A stretch of 40,469 nt of DNA. Source: Chromatiales bacterium (lineage in GTDB: Bacteria; Pseudomonadota; Gammaproteobacteria; JAHELT01). Below are positions 16,601 through 24,567 of the stretch, in pieces. The first letter of the stretch is position 1. Every line of letters starts with the position of its first letter. Below the pieces are notes generated by a model. It was not told where the DNA came from. It did no database searches and worked only from the letters and a program-made list of their open reading frames with translations. The position numbers were made by a program, and so were the translations under genes. Location: contig JAHELT010000003.1 of the NCBI GenBank assembly GCA_024644045.1, forward strand, positions 47,821-88,289. Reading direction: 5' to 3'.

Positions 16601-17499
16601 TAGCTCTCCACGCCCATCTGCGCGAGCCTCGAGTCGTTACAGTAGCGTTGCGCGGCGCCCCGGGGCACTTTGCTGAGGCATCCGGCTAACACGTCGGCGC
16701 ACGGCGTACCGGCGAGCGGATAGGTGAGGTTGTCACGGAAGTCGCTGCCGTCCCAGAAGGCGATGGTGGTGATGCTGGTCCGCGTGGCGTCCGAGAACAC
16801 GCCCGTGAACGCCCAGCGGCAACCGTACGTGCTGGCCAGATCGCGTACGCAGGCACGGTAGAACGCTTCGTCCTCCAGGGTGGAGGACAGTTGCGCGAGT
16901 GAGAATACGGCGTGCTCCATGCTGCGCTGCTGGTCCATGTTGCGCAACCGCAGCAGCAGCCGGTTATCGTCGCCGGGCGACAGGGTGGCCGTTGCCTGCG
17001 CCTGCACCACCGCACCGCTCCCGGTCCGGCAACGCAGCCGCTCGTCCCACGCGGAGCCCTCGGCGCGTACCCGGTCCAGAAACGCCGCGGTGGCCTGGCC
17101 CTCCTGCGCGAACAGAGCCTGCCATGACCTGCCGAGCAGCTCTTCGCGCGTGCAATCGAACAGTTCAGCGGCTCGGCCGTTGGCGTCCACCACCTGGTTG
17201 CCGTGTAAGTCCATCAGCACGATGGGATTGCTGGTGTGCTCGAAGAAGCCCGCAAACCGGGCTTCGCTGCGGCGCAGCCGCAGCGCGTGCAGCTGTGCGA
17301 TGATGGCAACCGGCAGAACGCCCAGCACGGCCAGCACGGTGAGCGCCGTTGCGATCCAGTCGTGGGCGTCGTCGCGGTGCCAGATGTCGTGTGTGAAGTA
17401 GCCGACCACGAACACGCAGGCAAAGGAAAGCGCCGTGGTCGCGAGGATGCGCGCCGACGCCCTCCAACTGCTTACCGGCCGTTGCCTGCCGTTGTGCAT
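13672..17499 (-). CDS. membrane sensor histidine kinase with five PAS and two GAF domains
   Basis: The product is 1275 aa. Two membrane helices (about 18-38 and 48-70) leave only a small periplasmic loop, so sensing is mainly cytoplasmic. In order follow PAS (82-190), GAF-like (200-345), PAS (358-472), PAS (485-597), GAF (605-755, with CGFTIGTHKAAVYPDV and GIPLHVRGSFYGTLVF), two near-duplicate PAS (770-885 and 897-1012, both with DWFWETD), a coiled coil, HisKA (His1063 in VATVSHELRNPLG) and HATPase (Asn1174, DDGPGIPD, GNGLGL). GGAGGGGAGAG precedes the ATG at 17499. The frame is open to 17982, but that stretch lies opposite the DUF815 gene and looks non-coding. Confidence 0.93.
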   Translation of the reverse strand: MHNGRQRPVSSWRASARILATTALSFACVFVVGYFTHDIWHRDDAHDWIATALTVLAVLGVLPVAIIAQLHALRLRRSEARFAGFFEHTSNPIVLMDLHGNQVVDANGRAAELFDCTREELLGRSWQALFAQEGQATAAFLDRVRAEGSAWDERLRCRTGSGAVVQAQATATLSPGDDNRLLLRLRNMDQQRSMEHAVFSLAQLSSTLEDEAFYRACVRDLASTYGCRWAFTGVFSDATRTSITTIAFWDGSDFRDNLTYPLAGTPCADVLAGCLSKVPRGAAQRYCNDSRLAQMGVESYMAAALVNQRGEATGIVAVMDPQPMHGGRFSETLLGVYANRLATELERRKAVQDLRESEMNYRDLVDGSAQGIIIHRDWQALYVNPRFLTMFGYQSLDEVRGLTSLRALFETDELAMLERFREARMRGESVPDAYEVRALRKDGTSMAVLNVVRLITWNGEPAIQSTYLDVTESKKVQAALRESEENFRRLAEGSLEGIVIHRDFRPLYVNPAFAGMFGYTAEALLALPDMQVLFAEHARKRVRDIGVACLQSDTSPSVCTAEMRHRDGHPVEVQMRTTRTQWNGERAVQTTLIDITEQREAEWILHSLHDFSSQQDLGFEARTQALLGAGCLYFDLPIGILTRLSDQTFEIMSAVTPDGAFTAGERFALADTFCGFTIGTHKAAVYPDVVEAGLGNHPCHRKFGMRTYVGIPLHVRGSFYGTLVFASQEPRERPFKRSEVRILELMGRWVAGEIARQLDERDRVESEQRFRDFAETSADWFWETDRNMRFTLVHGKFQEVTGIDARQILGTTREALYERYVANIAEINAHYVMAAAARKPFTEMQLIWKRSDGQQRILSNSAKPMFDSNGEFVGYRGAGRDVTEQMLAQKAVKRSEERFRDFASTAADWFWETDSALRFTYISENHAHIVGRDNAEFLGRSRLEAYRDTLSSNMPDWHQHVADVRARRSYALKIELTRSDGSLLIIYDQGKPLFDSDGSFLGYRGIGRDITHRVLTERELEKHQHSLEELVTERTRELEAAQKELLQQERLATIGRLVATVSHELRNPLGAVRNAAYYLKRKTPHQEPRWLEQLAIIDKEINAADKIISDLLETTRAKVPVIQDIDLESLVRQVFESCRSDLDIEFRYFSEPADLRLAADKDHLRQVLLNLITNSVHALREGGSILVSARQDAAQSSIWVRDDGPGIPDEYHEHIFEPLFTTKSKGNGLGLWISREIVERHGGSLKLVTGSRSGAWFAISLPHAPNAGSILAAAG

Positions 17500-17769
17500 C
17501 GTCTTGTTCTCTCCCCTCCCACGCCAAAAAGTCGTCACGCCGCAACTGCGTGCCAAGTGATTGGCGCGACAGCGGCGAGAATTGCGTTGCCCCGGCCCGG
17601 GGGGACGCCGTCCAGGCGGTCCAGACGTCGGGTTGCAAATCGCAGACCAATGCGGAGACGGGGCCGGGCGGGTGAATGCGCGCCGCGCTCCCGGTATAGT
17701 TCGCGGCTTGACGCGGGTGCCGGCCCGGCGCCGCTGGCGCGGCGGGCGGACCGCCCCGGGGGGGTTGAT
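17500..17769. other. divergent intergenic region, histidine kinase / DUF815
   Basis: This 270-bp region separates two divergent genes. The only promoter-like sequence I see on the plus strand is TATAGT at 17695-17700 with a poor -35 (GTGAAT, 17672-17677). The minus strand has a purine-rich Shine-Dalgarno stretch for the kinase. I see no clear repeat or operator. Confidence 0.4.
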
Positions 17770-18645
17770 GTGAAAGCAGAAGAGCCGCGGAGCGAAGCCG
17801 CGTGGCGGCGTGCTGAACAGCTTATCGAGCGCCTCGAAGCGCTGCTGCCGCCGCCACAGGCGCGCACCACCGACTGGCGCGCCCTGGCTTACCGCTGGCG
17901 AAGGCACGGTCGCGGCGGGATCCTGGAACCGATCGAACAACCGCATCGCCTGGCGCTCGGCGACCTGCTCGGGATCGACCACCAGAAGACCGTCCTGGCG
18001 CGCAACACGCTGCAGTTCGTACAGGGCCTGCCGTGCAACAACGCGCTGCTGTGGGGCTCGCGCGGAACCGGTAAATCATCGCTGGTCAAGGCGCTGCTCA
18101 ACGAATACGCCGACCGCGGCCTGCGGGTGGTCGAGGTCGACGGGCACGACCTGTGCGATCTGCCGTCGATCGTCGGGCCGCTGGCGGGGCGCGACGAGCG
18201 GTTCATTCTGTTCACCGACGACCTGTCGTTCGCCGCCGACGATCCCAGCTACCGGGCGTTGAAAGCCATGCTGGACGGCTCGGTCGCGGTGGCGCCGCCG
18301 AACGTGGTGATCTACGCGACGTCCAACCGGCGCCACCTGATGCCCGAGTTCATGCAGGAGAACCTCGAAGCGCGAAACCTGGGCGGGGAAATCCATCACG
18401 GCGAGACCGTTGAGGAGAAGATTTCGCTCTCCGAGCGCTTCGGCGTGTGGCTGGCATTTCATCCTTTCAACCAGGACACCTACCTGGCGATCGTGCGCCA
18501 CTGGTTGAGCCACCTGGATGCGCAGCAGGCATTCGATGAGTCAGCGCGCGAAGCGGCGTTGCGCTGGGCGCTCCAGCGCGGCTCGCGCAGCGGCCGCGTG
18601 GCCCGGCAGTTCGCCGCGGACTGGGTGGGGCAGCGCCGCCTGTAA
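17770..18645 (+). CDS. DUF815 family AAA-type ATPase
   Basis: The product is 291 aa from a GTG at 17770. The family signature is strong: WRWRRHGRGGILEPI-like N-terminal segment, NALLWGSRGTGKSSLVKALL with Walker A (GSRGTGKSS), a Walker B at FILFTDDLSF, YRALKAMLDG, and YATSNRRHLMPEFMQEN, then EKISLSERFGVWLAFHPF. DUF815 proteins are soluble AAA+ ATPases of unknown function, often found near cell-envelope and housekeeping genes. The frame continues far upstream, but only from 17770 does it look like protein; the ribosome site (GGGGGG) is weak. It is convergent with the lipoprotein gene, 8 bp apart. Confidence 0.88.
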   Translation: MKAEEPRSEAAWRRAEQLIERLEALLPPPQARTTDWRALAYRWRRHGRGGILEPIEQPHRLALGDLLGIDHQKTVLARNTLQFVQGLPCNNALLWGSRGTGKSSLVKALLNEYADRGLRVVEVDGHDLCDLPSIVGPLAGRDERFILFTDDLSFAADDPSYRALKAMLDGSVAVAPPNVVIYATSNRRHLMPEFMQENLEARNLGGEIHHGETVEEKISLSERFGVWLAFHPFNQDTYLAIVRHWLSHLDAQQAFDESAREAALRWALQRGSRSGRVARQFAADWVGQRRL

Positions 18646-18653
18646 CGCCCGGC

Positions 18654-20126
18654 CTATTCGATCAGCTCGATCAGCTGCTCCAGCAGCCGCGCGTCGTCGA
18701 AATGCCGCACCCCCACAAAGGCGATGGCCAGGGTGCCCGCCTGGCGCATCGCGCCGGGGCTGACGATCCCGAACGGCCACAGCAGATACCGCTCGGGGCG
18801 CGCGCTGGCGCCCAGCAGGCCGGTCTCATCGAACAGGTTGTGTGCCCGCCCGTCGTCGCCGGGCGTCGCCAGCAGATCAGCGTACCCGGTCATCCGGTAG
18901 ACAGTGCCGCGCCCGGCGCGGTCCGGATACACGCGCTGGATGTAATGATCGCCCGCGCGTGCACGTACGACCAGCCGCTGTCCGGGTCGGAGCGCGGGCA
19001 GCCGCTGCGGGTTCAGGACGGGTTCGGCGACGTTGCCGGTCTCGCGTGCAGCGCTGCGCTCGCCCGTGAACAGCAGGTAGTAGCAGCCGCACGGATGCAC
19101 GCTGTCGAACGCCAGCGGGGTGCCGTCGGGGAGCAGCGTCACCCGCCAGATCAGCCCGTCGAATGCGCCGGCATAGATGTCCGTCGCGGATTGCGCGGTG
19201 CGCGCCGGTAGCCACACCAGGTAGTTGAGCTGCAGCAGCGGCTCGGCGTGAAATAATGTGTGACTGATCCACTGGTAAACCACCGGTGCGGCCGTATCCA
19301 CGTAGTGTGCCCGGCGGTCGGCGTCATAGCGGATCGCCCCGATCCAGTCGTCATCGGTCAGCTGGTCGAATTCCCAGATCGGCGCGTAGTAATTGAGCAG
19401 CTGCCGCCGTTGCGCCGGGCCGGGCCGGGGGATGTGCAGTGGATTGTCGCGCGCCTCGCGCAGAATTCCGGCCAGCGCCGCCGGCGCCAGGGCAGGCGCT
19501 GCCGGCGGTGTGTAGCGGTGCAGTTCGCCCTGCACCGGCAGTGTCTCTAGCGGTGACTCGAACTCGGCCGCGAGGCGCTCGTGCAGGGAGTTGATCGCGC
19601 TGCGCGCAATCAGCTGGGAAACGGGGTACACGCCCAGGATGCGCCGCCAGTCACGGTAGTGATCGGGAACGCGGCTGCGGATCCTGATGCTGGCCAGGCG
19701 TTCGGGGTGCGCCAGATCGCGCTCGATCAGCACCTCGGCGCAACGGGCGAGCGCCGCGGCGTGTGCAGCATCGAACGGTGCGTGGGCGAGCAGGGCATCG
19801 CGCGCCGCTGCGGGGAGTCTCGCGAGTTCCAGGGAACGGGCATCGCGATCCACGGTCTGCAAATGCTGCAGCCAGTCCCGTGTCTGTTCGGCGTCGAGCG
19901 CGCGCTCGCGAAATGCGGCCAGGAAACGGGTGCTGCGCAGGTGCGGGTATCCGGGCAGGCGCCAGGCGCCGGCATCGCCGGCCGCATGCCGGGCAACCGT
20001 GTCATCCATCGCGCGATAGTAATGCTCGCACTGCCCGTTCAGATCGGGCACCGGCTGCGGCGGCCGCAGCGCACAGGCGCTCAACGCAAGCGTGAAAAGG
20101 ACGGTGACTAGACGCACGCTGGCCAT
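18654..20126 (-). CDS. conserved-looking lipoprotein of unknown function
   Basis: The product is 490 aa. A 17-residue signal ends in a clean lipobox (LSAC, Cys18), so the protein should be lipid-anchored in the outer or inner membrane. The rest is soluble, Arg/Leu-rich and without membrane helices. A stretch near 275-350 with WEFDQLTDDDWIGAI, a Trp/His-rich YQWISHTLFH and HPCGCYY appears the most structured and may hold the active or binding centre; the paired Cys in CGC and nearby His could bind a metal. I recognise no named family. Codon use matches its neighbours. The next gene upstream on this strand is ibaG, 43 bp away. Confidence 0.7.
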   Translation of the reverse strand: MASVRLVTVLFTLALSACALRPPQPVPDLNGQCEHYYRAMDDTVARHAAGDAGAWRLPGYPHLRSTRFLAAFRERALDAEQTRDWLQHLQTVDRDARSLELARLPAAARDALLAHAPFDAAHAAALARCAEVLIERDLAHPERLASIRIRSRVPDHYRDWRRILGVYPVSQLIARSAINSLHERLAAEFESPLETLPVQGELHRYTPPAAPALAPAALAGILREARDNPLHIPRPGPAQRRQLLNYYAPIWEFDQLTDDDWIGAIRYDADRRAHYVDTAAPVVYQWISHTLFHAEPLLQLNYLVWLPARTAQSATDIYAGAFDGLIWRVTLLPDGTPLAFDSVHPCGCYYLLFTGERSAARETGNVAEPVLNPQRLPALRPGQRLVVRARAGDHYIQRVYPDRAGRGTVYRMTGYADLLATPGDDGRAHNLFDETGLLGASARPERYLLWPFGIVSPGAMRQAGTLAIAFVGVRHFDDARLLEQLIELIE

Positions 20127-20169
20127 GCCTCGTTCGACCGGCGGTCGACGTCGAAGGTTCGCACGCGTC

Positions 20170-20409
20170 TCAGCGGTTTTGCGCGGCTTCCCACTCGGCG
20201 GGCGTGTAGGCCTTGATGGTCAGGGCGTGCATGGCGCCGCTGGCCAGCTGCTCGGAAAATATCCGGTACACCAGCTGATGCTTCTTGACCGTCGAAAGGC
20301 CTTCGAAGGCCTCGCTCACGACGACCGCCTCGAACTTGCTGCCGTCCCCGGTGACCGTCGCGCGGGCACCCGTGAGAACGTCCTCGATCATTTTCGAAAA
20401 TTCCGGCAT
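20170..20409 (-). CDS. ibaG: BolA-like protein IbaG
   Basis: From the ATG at 20409 the product is 79 aa. It matches E. coli IbaG along its length: VTGDGSKFEAVVVSEAF, GLSTVKKHQLVY, then MHALTIKAYTPAEW at the end. BolA/IbaG proteins bind monothiol glutaredoxins with shared [2Fe-2S] clusters and act in iron-sulfur handling and acid or envelope stress. IbaG usually neighbours the mla and murA genes, which are not seen here. GTG at 20415 (GGAG 9 bases upstream) and TTG at 20448 are alternative starts. Confidence 0.9.
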   Translation of the reverse strand: MPEFSKMIEDVLTGARATVTGDGSKFEAVVVSEAFEGLSTVKKHQLVYRIFSEQLASGAMHALTIKAYTPAEWEAAQNR

Positions 20410-20552
20410 GTCCACCTGGCAGATCTCCGTGCAGGGGTCGCGCAACACCTGCTTGGGTTGAACATCGAGCAGGGGCGCGAAAGCGGCTTAGGTAACCACA
20501 GAAGCCCGCCGATTTCCACACGTCGGCCGCGCGCACACGCGCGATCGATTCG

Positions 20553-21443
20553 CTACGACAGCGGCCCGTTTCCCGGCAGCGCGTCAGACGGTGCCGTGAT
20601 CTCCACCTGGTCGACGCCAACGAAGTGCTCGATCGCCGGCATCAGCCCGGCGATGACTTTCTGCGCGCCCGGCGAATTCAGCATCTCCCGGTCTATACCC
20701 TCGGTCCAGCCGTACAGCGAGACGCACAGCTGCTCGGCGGTATGGATGTTGCGCTGCAGGTCGTGCAGCAGGCGCGCGTACTCACTGCGCGTCGGCTGCA
20801 CGCCCAGCTGGACGAACAGGTCGCCCAGCCGGTTCATCAGCGTTTCAGCCTCCGCGCCGAGCCCAAAATCGGCGGGTCGGTAGTGGGTGCGTCCCAGCGA
20901 CGCCGCGCTCACCCAGACGCGGAAGCTGGCCTTCTGCAACGAGTGATAGAGCGGTTCCTCGGAGATCAGGAACACCAGCAGGTGGTTTCTGTTGGCCTGG
21001 AACTGTCCGTCGCGATACGCCCAGGCGGTGGTCTTGATGAACTTGTAGATGCGGATATGCTCGCGGAAGTCGGCGCCCTGCAGCTGATCCAGGATCACGA
21101 TGGTGCGGTCGGCCTCACTGAGGGCGCACACGTCACTCATGATCCGGTCGAACGCGTCCACCGGCGGTTCCTCCCGGCCTTCTTCGTCCTTGGACGGAGC
21201 CCGCAGCACGGGCGGCGGCGGGTCGTTTTCCTGGATGAAATCGTGGTAGAGCACGTGCGAGTAGTCGAGCGAGTGGGCGAGCGCGGTGGCGAATGCCGTC
21301 TTGTGGCGGCCAGGATCGCCCGCGACGTTCAGCGTGCGGATCACGTCGGGTTCGTAGGACAGCAGGCAGCGAAGCGGATAGTCGAAGCTCTCGTTGGACT
21401 CGTAGCCGTTGTCGGCCAGCCTTTCGCGCAGCGTGCGTGACAT
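20553..21443 (-). CDS. P-loop ATPase with atypical Walker motifs
   Basis: The product is 296 aa. The segment VAGDPGRHKTAFATALAH (40-57) has the position and flanks of a Walker A loop, but His47 replaces the usual Gly before the Lys. IVILDQLQGA (115-124) reads as Walker B with Gln in place of the catalytic Glu. An acidic, Pro-rich insert (72-97) lies between them. The C-terminal third is helical and has no recognised domain. It starts 2 bp after the AI-2E-family permease gene, so the two are co-translated. The partner and function are unknown; ATP binding with slow hydrolysis is inferred. A longer open frame upstream is only antisense to the permease. Confidence 0.75.
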   Translation of the reverse strand: MSRTLRERLADNGYESNESFDYPLRCLLSYEPDVIRTLNVAGDPGRHKTAFATALAHSLDYSHVLYHDFIQENDPPPPVLRAPSKDEEGREEPPVDAFDRIMSDVCALSEADRTIVILDQLQGADFREHIRIYKFIKTTAWAYRDGQFQANRNHLLVFLISEEPLYHSLQKASFRVWVSAASLGRTHYRPADFGLGAEAETLMNRLGDLFVQLGVQPTRSEYARLLHDLQRNIHTAEQLCVSLYGWTEGIDREMLNSPGAQKVIAGLMPAIEHFVGVDQVEITAPSDALPGNGPLS

Positions 21444-21445
21444 GC

Positions 21446-22573
21446 TCAGGCGTTCTTCCCGTCTCGGCCGGCGGCCTCGCCAACGCTCTCGGAATCGCCC
21501 GCCACGGCGATCTCGTGCTCGCCTGGCGCCTCGACGATGCTCGGCGCGTCGCTCTCCGGCCCGAGCAGCACGGCCAGCCAGTGGGATTCGCTGCTGCTTT
21601 CCAGCGCGATCTTCACGGTGATCGTGAGCGGCACCGACAGCAGCATGCCCACCGGACCCAGCACCCAGCCCCAGAAGACCAGCGACAGAAACACGACCAG
21701 CGTGGAGAGTCCGAGGCCGCGCCCCATGAAGCGCGGCTCGATCACGTTGCCGATGACAACGTTCACGATCACGTACAGGGCCCCGCTCAGCAGCGCGCTC
21801 AGCGCGCCCAGCTGCACGAACGCCAGCAGTACCGCCGGCACCGCCGCAATGATGGAACCGATGTTGGGAACGTAGTTGAGCAGGAACGCCAGCAGGCCCC
21901 ACAGCAGCGGGTAGTCGACGCCGATCAGCCACAGCCCGCCGGCGACGGTGGCGCCGGTCAGCAGGCTGACCGCGCTTTTGATCGCCATGTAACGCTGCAC
22001 GTTCTCGACGAACTGCTCGAAGCCGGCCAGCGAAGCGCCCGGACGGTCGAGCGCGGCATGCAGCTTGTGCGGCAGACCGGAAGCTTCCAGCAGGATGAAC
22101 ACCACGGTGAGAATGATCAGGAACGCGTTGGTCAACGCACCGCCGAACCCGGTCAGGGTGCTTGCAGCGAGTCGCATCGCCGCGCCCGGGTCGAAGTACT
22201 CCTGGATCCGCACGCCCGACATGTCGATCCCGAGGCCGCCGATCCAGGCGATCAGTCCGGCGAACTCGCTGCGCAGACGTGCCTGGTACCCGGGCAGCGC
22301 CTGCGAAAAATCGTGGATCGAGTTGCCGATCACGGCGCCCAGGACCGCGCCGGCGACGAGGATCGCGGCGATCACCAGCAGCATGGCGATCAGTGTGGGC
22401 ACACCGTGCCGTTTCAGCCAGAACAGCGGCGGTGCACTCACGATGGCGATGAACGCCGAGAGCAGGAACGGCACCAGGATCGCTTCGGCGGCGCGCATTC
22501 CGGCAACCACGATGACAAACGCAGCAGTCACGAGCACGACTTGCGCGGCGGGCGAGGTGGGGTGTTCGTTCAT
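21446..22573 (-). CDS. AI-2E family transporter (PerM/TqsA-like)
   Basis: The product is 375 aa with about eight membrane helices. Family traits include the N-terminal PFLLSAFIAIVSAPPLFWLKRHGVP, the amphipathic middle part (about 95-145), FVENVQRYMAIKSAVSLLTG, YPLLWGLLAFLLNYVPNIGS and GNVIEPRFMGRGLGLSTLVV. Members export small molecules such as AI-2, or act as Na+/H+ antiporters; the name does not fix the substrate here. A hydrophilic C-terminal tail of about 45 residues (320 onward) is longer than usual and acidic. It is the first gene of a pair with the P-loop ATPase. Confidence 0.9.
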   Translation of the reverse strand: MNEHPTSPAAQVVLVTAAFVIVVAGMRAAEAILVPFLLSAFIAIVSAPPLFWLKRHGVPTLIAMLLVIAAILVAGAVLGAVIGNSIHDFSQALPGYQARLRSEFAGLIAWIGGLGIDMSGVRIQEYFDPGAAMRLAASTLTGFGGALTNAFLIILTVVFILLEASGLPHKLHAALDRPGASLAGFEQFVENVQRYMAIKSAVSLLTGATVAGGLWLIGVDYPLLWGLLAFLLNYVPNIGSIIAAVPAVLLAFVQLGALSALLSGALYVIVNVVIGNVIEPRFMGRGLGLSTLVVFLSLVFWGWVLGPVGMLLSVPLTITVKIALESSSESHWLAVLLGPESDAPSIVEAPGEHEIAVAGDSESVGEAAGRDGKNA

Positions 22574-22657
22574 GGGCGAGCGCGGTTCCGGTCGGGTGCC
22601 GACAGTGTACCTTGCACGCTTGCCGTCGAGAAACAGCCGCCGCCGGCCGGCATGCGC

Positions 22658-23266
22658 TCAGTCGAGCAGATGATCCAGCCGGGCGACGCTGATGTCGGCG
22701 TACTCGGACCACTCGGCGGTCCGCGCATAGTCGACGTACACGGTGGCGACGCCCGCGGCGTTACCGGCCTGTAGATCGAACAGGAAATCGCCGACCATCA
22801 CCACGTCGTCCTGCGCGGCCTGCCAGTCGGCCATCAGCTCCAGCAGCGCGTCGGGCTCGGGCTTGGGTGCGCCGCTGTCGCGGTCCCTGATACAGGGTTC
22901 GGGAAAGTAGTCGAGCAGGCCGCAGGCGCGCAGGGTCTCGCGGGCATTGGCGAGGCTGTTGCGCGTCACAATCCCCAGCTTGCAGCCGCGTGCGTGCAGT
23001 TGCGCGAGCAGCGTCTCGACGCCGAGCATGGGCCTGGCCCGGCGCGCCAGCTCGAGTTCGATCGCATCGAGCTGCGTCCACAGCGGCCCCGCATTCTCGG
23101 GCGGCAACTTCGCCAGCGCTTCCAGGATAGGTTCTCCCGGTGGCAGGCCCAGCTGCGCGCGGATGTCGTCAAAGTCGTGAATCGCGTGTGTCAGGGTCCC
23201 GTCCATGTCGAATATCCAGTGACGCCGGGCGAGGATCTGGCGGCGGGGCGTTGCGTTCGATGTCAT
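22658..23266 (-). CDS. HAD-superfamily phosphatase (phosphoglycolate phosphatase-like)
   Basis: The product is 202 aa. The HAD motifs are complete: DMDGT with nucleophile Asp20 and acid Asp22, the IVTRNS motif II Thr, Lys in SGAPKPEPD (motif III), and VMVGDFLFDLQAG (motif IV). A helical cap lies between motifs I and II (about 30-85). It resembles Gph/phosphoserine-type phosphatases, but the substrate is undetermined. The ATG overlaps the stop of the DUF1330 gene by four bases (ATGA), so the two are translated together. Confidence 0.9.
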   Translation of the reverse strand: MTSNATPRRQILARRHWIFDMDGTLTHAIHDFDDIRAQLGLPPGEPILEALAKLPPENAGPLWTQLDAIELELARRARPMLGVETLLAQLHARGCKLGIVTRNSLANARETLRACGLLDYFPEPCIRDRDSGAPKPEPDALLELMADWQAAQDDVVMVGDFLFDLQAGNAAGVATVYVDYARTAEWSEYADISVARLDHLLD

Positions 23267-23553
23267 TCAACCCCGTCCACGACGATCATCCGGGTGCGGG
23301 CCGTGGCGTGCCGGAGCGCGCGCGCCTCGCGGTAAACGTCGGATTCGAGCCACTGCCGGGCTTTGTCCCGATCCGGGAATGCTATGACCACCAGGCGCGC
23401 GGGCGCCCAGTCGCCCTCCAGCGTCTCGGGGTCGCCTCCGCGCACGACAAACCGGCCGCCGAACGGCTCGAGGGTCGCGGGCACCATGGGCTTGTACTTC
23501 TCGTATCCTTGTTCGTCATGCACCTCGACCTGTACTATCACGTAGGCGCTCAT
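23263..23553 (-). CDS. DUF1330 domain protein
   Basis: The product is 96 aa, the full length of this ferredoxin-like (dimeric alpha-beta barrel) family. The signature is clear: MSAYVIVQVEVHDEQGYEKYK, GGRFVVRGGDPETLEGDW and RLVVIAFPDRDKARQWLES. The biochemical role is unknown. GGAGATCGGC precedes the ATG. It is the first gene of an operon with the HAD phosphatase and divergent from the YbaK/ProX gene. Confidence 0.92.
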   Translation of the reverse strand: MSAYVIVQVEVHDEQGYEKYKPMVPATLEPFGGRFVVRGGDPETLEGDWAPARLVVIAFPDRDKARQWLESDVYREARALRHATARTRMIVVDGVE

Positions 23554-23712
23554 GCCGATCTCCTCGGGGTGGCTTGCAGAGCACGAATCCTATGCGTCGC
23601 ATCGCAGACAATGCAATCCGAATCCGTGTCGGCAGCGTACGCGCGCCGCGAGTGGCTCAGGCCGCACCGCGGGGCGGTCGTTTCGCCCCGCCGGCGGGCA
23701 GCGGGTGACTGG

Positions 23713-24219
23713 ATGGATGCCGGGCGCCGTGTTCGTGAAGCCCTGGCGCGCCTGCCGGTGGCCACCGAAATCCTACCCTGCGATCCGGATAAGGCCGACA
23801 CGGCGGTGTTCTGTGAGCACTACGGCTTCGCGCCCGAGGACTCTGCAAACACCATCCTGGTCACGGCAAAGACCGGGGTGCGGCGCACCGTCGCCTGTGT
23901 GCTGCTCGCCGATTCGCGTCTGGATGTCAACCACGTGGTGCGCAAGCGCCTGCAGGCGCGGCGCGTGTCGTTCGCGAGCAGTATGCAGACCCGCGAACTG
24001 ACCGGCATGGAAGTCGGCGGTGTCACCCCGTTTGCGCTCCCGGAGGGCATGCAGGTATGGGTCGACGCCCGGGTCATGCAGCGCGAACGCATCGTGCTGG
24101 GCGGCGGCAGCCGCGACGCCAAGGTGATCGTTCCGCCCGCCGTGTTCGAGCATCTGGCGAACGTTTCCGTGATCGACGGGCTGGCGAGGCCGGCTGCAAC
24201 CGGGGGGACCGGGAATTGA
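23713..24219 (+). CDS. YbaK/ProX-type aminoacyl-tRNA deacylase-like protein
   Basis: The product is 168 aa from the ATG at 23713. The editing-domain fold is recognisable by LPCDPDKADTAVFCEHYG, then RLDVNHVVRKRL with the conserved Lys, FASSMQTRELTGMEVGGVTPFAL and the VLGGGSRDAKV turn. Family members remove wrong amino acids from tRNA (for example Ala or Cys from tRNAPro), but this subgroup has not been well tested. An in-frame ATG at 23611 would add 34 poorly conserved basic residues. It overlaps the next gene by four bases. Confidence 0.88.
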   Translation: MDAGRRVREALARLPVATEILPCDPDKADTAVFCEHYGFAPEDSANTILVTAKTGVRRTVACVLLADSRLDVNHVVRKRLQARRVSFASSMQTRELTGMEVGGVTPFALPEGMQVWVDARVMQRERIVLGGGSRDAKVIVPPAVFEHLANVSVIDGLARPAATGGTGN

Positions 24220-24545
24220 CCGAGATCCGCGAGTACCACGCGCACGTGTATTTCGACAGCGTGCGCATGGAACAGGCTCGCGCGCTGTGTCAGGCAGCGG
24301 GGGAGCGGTTTGCGCTGCGCGTCGGGCGCATCCACGAACGACCGGTCGGCCCGCACCCGCGCTGGAGCTGTCAGCTGACGTTCACGCCTGAACTGTTTGC
24401 CGAGTTGCTGCCGTGGCTGCTGCTGAACCGCGCGGGTCTGACGGTGTTCGTGCACCCGGATACGGGCGATGACGTTAAGGACCACACCGACCGTGCCTTG
24501 TGGCTGGGCGAGATGCTGGAACTGGATCTGAGTGCGCTGAGCTGA
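24216..24545 (+). CDS. DOPA 4,5-dioxygenase family protein
   Basis: The product is 109 aa from a TTG at 24216 that overlaps the preceding stop (TTGA). The family's metal site is suggested by HAHVYFD near the N terminus, VGPHPRWSCQLTF in the middle and VFVHPDTGDDVKDHTDRALWLG near the C terminus. Fungal members cleave DOPA in pigment synthesis; bacterial members have no established substrate. There is no ATG upstream of the His motif, and GGGGGGA lies about nine bases before the TTG. It is convergent with a methyltransferase, 22 bp apart. Confidence 0.87.
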   Translation: MTEIREYHAHVYFDSVRMEQARALCQAAGERFALRVGRIHERPVGPHPRWSCQLTFTPELFAELLPWLLLNRAGLTVFVHPDTGDDVKDHTDRALWLGEMLELDLSALS

Positions 24546-24567
24546 CCGGGCGCGGCGGTCAGGCGGC

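Noticed and set aside
20553-22712. A 719-codon minus-strand frame
   Set aside because: Its first 420 or so codons are antisense-like and Arg-rich, in another frame of the AI-2E permease gene. Only the C-terminal 296 codons look real.
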